This document shows positions 8,489 to 12,577 of a stretch of 12,577 nucleotides of DNA, piece after piece. The stretch is from positions 237-12,813 of the forward strand of contig JACFNW010000019.1 in NCBI GenBank assembly GCA_019454665.1, given 5' to 3'. The notes below the pieces were generated by a model. It was not told where the DNA came from. It did no database searches and saw only the letters and a program-made list of their open reading frames with translations. The stretch comes from Fimbriimonadaceae bacterium. GTDB taxonomy: Bacteria; Armatimonadota; Fimbriimonadia; Fimbriimonadales; Fimbriimonadaceae. A program made the position numbers and the translations under genes. Position 1 is the stretch's first letter, and every line of letters begins with the position of its first letter.

Positions 8489-9463
8489 CTACATCAGCGG
8501 CATCCGACGGACTTCGACCTCGGTTTCTCCGCAAACCAACTTCGAACCCGGGTCGTTGCTGCCGTTGCGGATCATCGCCGCTCCCACGTGCCCCAACTCG
8601 GGCGAGAACGCGACGCTGGTCACGGTGCCGACCTCCTGGCCCGACTGGGTCACCAGCGGCGCACCCACGGCAAGCGCGACCGGCGACACCAGGCCGCACC
8701 ACGTCCGATTGGTGTGCCCCCGGCTGAAGATGCGCATGAGCACCTCTTGCCCCGTGTAGCAACCCTTGGTGTAGCTGACGTAACGCGCCTCGAACTGCGG
8801 CCCCAACTCGGGCGGCAGCGTCCGCTCGCCGAAGTCGGCACCCCAAAGAGGCAGCCCGGCCTCGAGGCGCAACGCTTCGCGGGCCCTGCCCTCCAGCAGC
8901 ACGAGCCCATCCAGCCACTTGCGCGTCTTGGCGGCCATGCCATCCGGAAACACCAGGTCCCACCCGCCGAGCCCCGTGCGGTTGGAGCGCAACGCCAACA
9001 CGGGCTTGCCGTCCAACTCGGTTGCGGCGGCATCCATGCTCGGCAACGCCAGCCGCTCGCCCAGCCAAGCCGTGGCTTCCGGGCCCTGCACCCCGACCGC
9101 CTCGCCGGCGAGGAGGGTCGCCTCCACGTCCTCCATGACGACCATCTGCTCGAACCGCTCCAGGGCCGCCGGGACGCAGACCGTCGGCAAAGCCAACACC
9201 ATGCGGTCGCCGAGCGCCCAGGCCGTTACGGGGGCGATGATCTGCCCCGTGGGCTTGCAGAAGCAGAAGGCCGTGGACGATCCCGGCGTGAACGAGCGCA
9301 GGTCGTTGGTGGCTTGGCCCTGCAGCCAGCCCTTTCGGTCGTCGCCAGAGACCGACACGTACGACTTGTCGGCCAGCGACACGCGGACGACGCCTTCTAC
9401 CGCCGTCTGATACAACGCTAAATCTTCTTGCGCGAACGCGACTTCTCGTTCCCGGACGTGCAT
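8489..9463 (-). CDS. ygfZ: YgfZ/GcvT-like folate-binding protein (Fe-S cluster maintenance)
   Basis: The 324-residue protein belongs to the YgfZ branch of the GcvT aminomethyltransferase fold. These tetrahydrofolate-dependent proteins help assemble or repair some iron-sulfur enzymes in the cytoplasm. The signature K-G-C-Y-x-G-Q-E is present as KGCYTGQE (233-240), with the functionally important Cys235. The N-terminal segment VSVSGDDRKGWLQGQATNDL (36-55) matches the family, as do the R-E-A-L-R-L-E-A-G-L-P segment (195-205) and the C-terminal VGTVTSVAFSPELG barrel (278-291). ATG 9463 gives a typical N-terminus ahead of ALYQTAVEG; an in-frame ATG at 9526 would add 21 poorly supported residues. 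It lies upstream of ppdK on the same strand, with a 122-nt gap that may hold a separate ppdK promoter, and is divergent from the DUF2993 gene. A functional link with ppdK is not obvious. Confidence 0.92.
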   Translation of the reverse strand: MHVREREVAFAQEDLALYQTAVEGVVRVSLADKSYVSVSGDDRKGWLQGQATNDLRSFTPGSSTAFCFCKPTGQIIAPVTAWALGDRMVLALPTVCVPAALERFEQMVVMEDVEATLLAGEAVGVQGPEATAWLGERLALPSMDAAATELDGKPVLALRSNRTGLGGWDLVFPDGMAAKTRKWLDGLVLLEGRAREALRLEAGLPLWGADFGERTLPPELGPQFEARYVSYTKGCYTGQEVLMRIFSRGHTNRTWCGLVSPVALAVGAPLVTQSGQEVGTVTSVAFSPELGHVGAAMIRNGSNDPGSKLVCGETEVEVRRMPLM

Positions 9464-9528
9464 GACAAAGAAACCACCCGTGGCGAATGTGGAAAACTGA
9501 GGCTCAGCGCCGAGACTCGACTTCATCC

Positions 9529-9558
9529 ATCATACGCCTTTCTGCACGGAATCGTCAG
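9529..9558 (-). promoter_or_regulatory. Candidate sigma-70-type promoter for ygfZ
   Basis: On the minus strand TATGAT (9534-9529) is a 5/6 match to the -10 consensus, preceded by CTGACG (9558-9553), a 4/6 match to -35, with an 18-bp spacer. Transcription would start near 9522, giving a leader of about 60 nt to the preferred ATG at 9463. This supports 9463 over 9526 as the start, since the latter would leave almost no leader. Confidence 0.4.
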
Positions 9559-9563
9559 GAATC

Positions 9564-10364
9564 ATGGGACCACTCGCCCTCGTGGCCGTTTTCGGATTGC
9601 TCGTCGGAGCCGGATCTGCCGAGGTCCGGAAGTTCGAGCGTCTGGCCGCCGACCACATCAAGGCGAGCCTGAAGGGCGCGGCGCCGGTGGTCACGGTCAA
9701 GAGCACGTTCAACGGGTACGTCGCGGGGCCCCTGGGCGACCTCGCCTCCGTCGCGATCCACGGCCACTCGTTCGGCACCGACGGGCTGCCCCTGTTCACC
9801 GAGCCCGGCCCGACGCGCGGGCGCATCCGAAACCTCGAATTGGCCCTGCGCGACTTTCGGCTCGGCAAACTCGATGTGGCCCGCATCCGCGCCGACATCC
9901 CCGAATGCCGATTCGATTACGACCTCGCCTTGCGGCGCAAGCAGATCCGCTTGACGCACAGCGGCGAGGGGACCGGCGAAGTCGAGGTCGCCGCCGCATC
10001 GCTGCAAGACTTCATCGTGCGGAAGTTCGGCGAGATCAAGCGGTGTACGGTAACGTTGAGCCGCGACCGCATTATCGTGGAAGGGTACGGCGAATTCATC
10101 ATCGTCAAGACCGACTTCCGCGTCTCGGCCCGGCTGCGGATCGAGGAGGGTCGGCGCTTCTACCTGGACGAGGCGTTCATCAGTTTCGGCGACCGGTTTG
10201 CCGACGAGGCCAGCGCCAAGGTATTGCTCGACCTGCTCAACCCGGTGGTGGATTTGGACCGCGACCTAGGCTTGCACGGTGCGATTGATGTGCAGGGGCT
10301 TCGCTTGGAACACAACGTGCTGCGCGCTTGGGGGGCAGCCCGCATCCCCAAGCGCCCCGAGTGA
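9564..10364 (+). CDS. Exported DUF2993 (LmeA-like) family protein
   Basis: The 266-residue protein has a hydrophobic N-terminus (2-18) and a likely signal peptidase site after GAGSA (19), though the n-region lacks Lys or Arg, which is atypical. The remainder is beta-rich and shows the overall pattern of the DUF2993 family. An opening helix is followed by a beta strand, GPLGDLASVAIHG. SLQDFIVRKFGEI (146-158) lies in mid-domain, then paired strands CTVTLSRDRIIVEGYGEF and TDFRVSARLRIEEGRRFYLDEAFISFG. It ends NPVVDLDRDLGLHGAIDVQGLRLEHNVLRAWG. Family members include mycobacterial LmeA, which acts in the cell envelope on lipoglycans, but most are uncharacterised and the fold suggests lipid binding. 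AGGA stands only 3-4 nt before the ATG. It is transcribed divergently from ygfZ (100-nt gap), and the next gene has its own promoter candidate. Function is not assignable. Confidence 0.7.
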   Translation: MGPLALVAVFGLLVGAGSAEVRKFERLAADHIKASLKGAAPVVTVKSTFNGYVAGPLGDLASVAIHGHSFGTDGLPLFTEPGPTRGRIRNLELALRDFRLGKLDVARIRADIPECRFDYDLALRRKQIRLTHSGEGTGEVEVAAASLQDFIVRKFGEIKRCTVTLSRDRIIVEGYGEFIIVKTDFRVSARLRIEEGRRFYLDEAFISFGDRFADEASAKVLLDLLNPVVDLDRDLGLHGAIDVQGLRLEHNVLRAWGAARIPKRPE

Positions 10365-10385
10365 CCGCCGCCTGTTCGACGGGTG

Positions 10386-10394
10386 TGATATGAT
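10386..10394 (+). promoter_or_regulatory. Extended -10 promoter for the orphan/lipoprotein pair
   Basis: TGATATGAT contains TG-n-TATGAT, an extended -10 element with a 5/6 hexamer. No clear -35 is seen at 17 bp, which extended -10 promoters tolerate. Transcription would begin around 10401, followed by GGAG about 10 nt before ATG 10422, so promoter, ribosome-binding site and start are consistent with one another. Confidence 0.45.
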
Positions 10395-10421
10395 GGAGGC
10401 AAGCGCTCCGGAGACAAACCC

Positions 10422-10778
10422 ATGGCGATCCAGATCGGACCCTTGACTCGACCCAACGGCCTGACCGTTTCGGACAATCCTGGCTTTTTGGACCCGACAT
10501 GGAACTGGGCACCCATGGCGTACGCGAGCAATTACGCCCCGTTCTACTGGAACTCGCGGAACTACGACCCGTTTCCCAACGCGGTGTGGACGGCGGCCCA
10601 CGCCAAGCTCGGAATCGAAGCATGGGCGCTGCAGGGGCTTGACTTCGCACAACGTCACTACGCCCCAACACACCAGTTGTTCATCGAAACTCAGCGTCCG
10701 TTGATGCTCAATCACCACATGATGTGGTACATCGCGGCGAAGCGCTGGTTGGCCGACAGCACGTGGAGAATGGTATGA
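10422..10778 (+). CDS. Trp/Tyr/Asn-rich orphan protein of unknown function
   Basis: I do not recognise this 118-residue protein. It has no signal peptide and no clear membrane span. It is unusually aromatic: eight Trp (27, 29, 43, 56, 68, 102, 109, 115), many Tyr and Phe, and several Asn and Pro in the first half (NPGFLDPTWNWAPMAYASNYAPFYWN). The second half is more helical and His-containing (HAKLGIEAWALQGLDFAQRHY, LNHHMMWYIAAKRWL). A GGAG sits about 10 nt before the ATG, and an extended -10 precedes it. Its stop overlaps the next start as ATGA, so it is translationally coupled to the lipoprotein gene. Coding is supported by this machinery and by GC-rich codon use like the flanking genes. 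It could be a free-standing module of a larger family or a partner of the lipoprotein. Confidence 0.7.
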   Translation: MAIQIGPLTRPNGLTVSDNPGFLDPTWNWAPMAYASNYAPFYWNSRNYDPFPNAVWTAAHAKLGIEAWALQGLDFAQRHYAPTHQLFIETQRPLMLNHHMMWYIAAKRWLADSTWRMV

Positions 10779-11719
10779 AAGTCATAGTATTGGTTGCCTT
10801 GATCGCACTGATTGGATGCGGCGGCAACGGAACGCTTGGTGGAATCACGCCGATCAAACCGATCGAAACAAGGAAGCTCAACTTTCCTGAATTGGAGGGT
10901 GTTTTCCTTTACGGCGTGTCGAACGATGGTAGGACAATCGCTGGGTATGCATCAGATGGTACAACACGGCGTCCGATACTCATGCGGGACTTTGTGGAAG
11001 CTGATTTCACGGACAGCTTCGAGTTTGACGCGATATTGGCGTTGTCCCCGGAAGGAATACATGCCGTCGTCTACAAGATCGTCGAACACGGAGGTGGTCA
11101 GTATTCCGTCCGGAATTACCTTTGGCGTGTTGGTACATGGCTGGGTTATTTCATGTTCGACGGCCCGGTGAGCAATCTGCGGGTGGCGGACACGGGCACT
11201 GTGGAGGGGCAATGCTCCAGTTTTGTGGGTTTCAATTTCTTCACGTTTGCAACGCCGAATCGTCTTTACTTGTCGCCGGATCCACCGCCAGATCCGTTTG
11301 AAACGCCGATCCCAGTAGGCTACTCGGGTAAGTTCGTACAGGGTTTCAGCGCCAGCAAAAGGGCCGCGTTCGGCAGGGCCATGCGCTCAGACGGCAGCAT
11401 GCGCCCCTGCATCTGGCTCCCGAACTCGGCCCCTAACGTCATCGCTGAGCCCCCGGAGAACGACCATGTCAACTGCGTCTGGGCCTCCGACGACGGCACC
11501 CGGGCCCTCGTGTACGTTCTTCAGGAGGAGCAGAGCCAAACCTATCTGTGGACCAAAGACCGGGGGTACATCTCCATGCCCGAACTCGCCGCGAAAGCGG
11601 GCGCAAGCGCTAAGGACCCCAAGTATTGGGGATTGATTTCGCGCTCGGCGAATGGGCGATACTTTGTTCTCACGCACAGCTTGCACCTTGACGAGCACTA
11701 CTGGGTCCACGTCCCTTAG
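10775..11719 (+). CDS. Lipoprotein with HAF-like beta-propeller repeats
   Basis: The 314-residue protein starts MKVIVLVALIALIGCGG, a short lipoprotein signal with lipobox L-I-G-C and lipidated Cys15. The mature part carries degenerate repeats of the type found in HAF-repeat extracellular proteins: LYGVSNDGRTIAGYASDGTTRRPILM (45-70), FSASKRAAFGRAMRSDGSMRPCIWLP (191-216), VWASDDGTRALVYVLQEEQSQTYLW (235-259) and ISRSANGRYFVLTHSLHLDEHYW (288-310). These suggest a beta-propeller exposed at the cell surface or in the periplasm. The gene overlaps the preceding orphan by 4 nt (ATGA), with GGAG upstream of the ATG. Base composition changes inside the gene: about 47% GC at 10861-10920 and 67% at 11461-11520, by hand count. 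Binding target unknown. Lipoprotein call strong, repeat-family call moderate. Confidence 0.78.
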   Translation: MKVIVLVALIALIGCGGNGTLGGITPIKPIETRKLNFPELEGVFLYGVSNDGRTIAGYASDGTTRRPILMRDFVEADFTDSFEFDAILALSPEGIHAVVYKIVEHGGGQYSVRNYLWRVGTWLGYFMFDGPVSNLRVADTGTVEGQCSSFVGFNFFTFATPNRLYLSPDPPPDPFETPIPVGYSGKFVQGFSASKRAAFGRAMRSDGSMRPCIWLPNSAPNVIAEPPENDHVNCVWASDDGTRALVYVLQEEQSQTYLWTKDRGYISMPELAAKAGASAKDPKYWGLISRSANGRYFVLTHSLHLDEHYWVHVP

Positions 11720-11765
11720 GCGTCGAGAGTCCTGCAGTGCAAGGGAACCGCGTGGCCCGGGCGAG

Positions 11766-12296
11766 CTAGAACTGCGTGTTGGCGCGCGGCTTGTCCATGC
11801 GGAACTGCTCGATCAGGTTCTTGGCCACGTCCACGTCGTGCCAACCCTTGACCTCGACGCTCTTCTCTTCGAGCACCTTGTAGACCTCGAAGAAGTGGAT
11901 GATCTCCTTTTGCCGGTGGCGGCTGAGGTGCGAGAGGTTCTCCCAGTGGCTGAACCGAGGATCGCGCGCGGCCACGCATAGCAGCTTCTCGTCCCGCCCT
12001 TTCTCGTCGCTCATCTCCAACACGCCGATCGGCTTGGCCTCGACGATGCAACCCGGGAACGTGGGGTGGCTGAGAACGACCAGCGCATCCAGCGGGTCGC
12101 CGTCAATGTAGAGCGTGTCCGGGACGTAGCCGTAATCGAACGGGTAGTACAGCGGCGAGAACAGCACGCGGTCGAGCCGGATCGTGCCCGAGTCCAAGTC
12201 GTACTCGTACTTGTTCGTGGACCCCTTGGGACATTCGACGACGACGTTGATCAGGTGCGGCGGATTCTCGCCAAGCGAGACGTTGCGGAGGCCCAT
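11766..12296 (-). CDS. ppa: Inorganic pyrophosphatase, soluble family I (EC 3.6.1.1)
   Basis: Ppa hydrolyses pyrophosphate to two phosphates and so pulls forward biosynthetic reactions that release PPi. The 176-residue cytoplasmic enzyme is the standard bacterial length. It has KYEYDLDSGTIRLDRVLFS (29-47), YYPFDYGYVPDT (50-61), the signature DGDPLDA (65-71) and EMSDEKGRDEKL (94-105). The metal-binding aspartates fall at 65, 67, 70, 97 and 102, the same numbering as E. coli Ppa. The start ATG 12296 leads directly into the conserved N-terminus. It has no clear Shine-Dalgarno but a TACAAT box 8 nt upstream, suggesting a leaderless mRNA. It is convergent with the lipoprotein gene (46-nt gap with no obvious terminator) and divergent from the VOC gene. 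Confidence 0.98.
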   Translation of the reverse strand: MGLRNVSLGENPPHLINVVVECPKGSTNKYEYDLDSGTIRLDRVLFSPLYYPFDYGYVPDTLYIDGDPLDALVVLSHPTFPGCIVEAKPIGVLEMSDEKGRDEKLLCVAARDPRFSHWENLSHLSRHRQKEIIHFFEVYKVLEEKSVEVKGWHDVDVAKNLIEQFRMDKPRANTQF

Positions 12297-12304
12297 TGAC
12301 GCCC

Positions 12305-12310
12305 ATTGTA
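12305..12310 (-). promoter_or_regulatory. Candidate -10 element for ppa (leaderless-type spacing)
   Basis: On the minus strand TACAAT (5/6 match to TATAAT) stands 8 nt before ATG 12296. Transcription would then begin at or beside the start codon. No -35 match is visible at 16-18 bp, and no Shine-Dalgarno lies between the box and the ATG. Confidence 0.45.
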
Positions 12311-12352
12311 CTTGCAGGAACCCGACCCCTCGGCGGCAAACGTACCAGAGTC

Positions 12353-12577
12353 ATGAGCGAACGCCCCAAGCCCGGCACCATCGGCTGGCACGACCTCACC
12401 GTGCCCGACGCCCCCGCCCTCCGAGACTTCTACGCCTCCGTGATCGGCTGGACCCCCGAGCCCGTGGAGATGGACGGCTACGAGGACTTCAACATGGCGA
12501 CCGACGACGGCGTCCCCGTGGCCGGCGTGTGCCACGCGGATGGCCCGAACGCCGACCTGCCCCCTTGCTGGCTGATG
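12353..12577 (+). CDS. VOC-superfamily (glyoxalase/bleomycin-resistance-like) protein, partial at right edge
   Basis: The 75 visible residues begin MSERPKPGTIGWHDLTVPDA and continue LRDFYASVIGWTPEPVEM, then GYEDFNMATDDGVPVAGVCHADGPNADLPPCWLM. This is the first beta-alpha-beta-beta-beta module of the vicinal-oxygen-chelate fold. His13, in GWHDLTV, is at the position of the usual metal ligand, and L-R-D-F-Y plus G-W is the standard helix. The family includes glyoxalases, dioxygenases and resistance proteins, so the reaction cannot be told from this half. The subfamily with VAGVCHA..NA.LPP.W.M resembles small stand-alone VOC proteins annotated as glyoxalase-like. It is divergent from ppa across 56 nt. 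The ATG lacks an obvious ribosome-binding site. The reading frame is open to the window edge, so the C-terminal half is missing. Confidence 0.85.
   Translation, partial: MSERPKPGTIGWHDLTVPDAPALRDFYASVIGWTPEPVEMDGYEDFNMATDDGVPVAGVCHADGPNADLPPCWLM

Noticed and set aside
8367..9068. N-terminal extension of the ppdK frame
   Set aside because: It overlaps ygfZ on the same strand in another frame, and PpdK homology begins at ATG 8366, which has a Shine-Dalgarno site.

Overview
The window is a GC-rich, gene-dense bacterial chromosome segment with short spacers and mostly housekeeping genes. One secreted protein ends in a PEP-CTERM anchor. A neighbouring lipoprotein carries repeats resembling the HAF type. 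Pyruvate phosphate dikinase and a soluble bacterial-type pyrophosphatase are also present. This mix fits a Gram-negative-type environmental lineage. My best guess is Armatimonadota (Fimbriimonadia-like), with Planctomycetota or another PEP-CTERM-bearing phylum as alternatives; nothing here is a decisive taxonomic marker.

Layout. (1) Positions 1-2367, minus strand: a compact operon running from a STAS-UspA fusion gene into accB (8-nt overlap) and then, 43 nt later, into a carB gene that begins at the second ATP-grasp half of carbamoyl phosphate synthetase. No N-terminal half lies upstream, so carB looks split. (2) 2446-4111, plus strand: a small serine esterase and an HDOD-domain protein. (3) 4112-4766: a long non-coding stretch holding a TTCAGGG heptamer array, a dispersed direct/inverted repeat family and, near its right end, two 18-bp response-regulator-like sites in mirror orientation ahead of the next gene. 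(4) 4767-5408, plus: a secreted PEP-CTERM protein. (5) 5409-5672: a convergent spacer with two strong GC-rich hairpins. (6) 5673-9463, minus: ppdK and, upstream of it, ygfZ. (7) 9564-11719, plus: a DUF2993-like secreted protein, then a translationally coupled pair made of a Trp-rich orphan and a lipoprotein. (8) 11766-12296, minus: ppa, divergent from a VOC-family gene cut by the right edge.

How the genes may work together: accB (fatty acid synthesis) and carB (pyrimidine/arginine synthesis) are both bicarbonate- and ATP-using anabolic functions, and they sit behind a regulatory-looking STAS-UspA protein. PpdK (forms or uses PPi) and Ppa (hydrolyses PPi) both act on pyrophosphate. The accessory part of the window is the repeat-rich spacer with the PEP-CTERM gene, and the orphan/lipoprotein pair, whose base composition changes along its length.

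No tRNA, rRNA, CRISPR array, transposase or phage gene was recognised.
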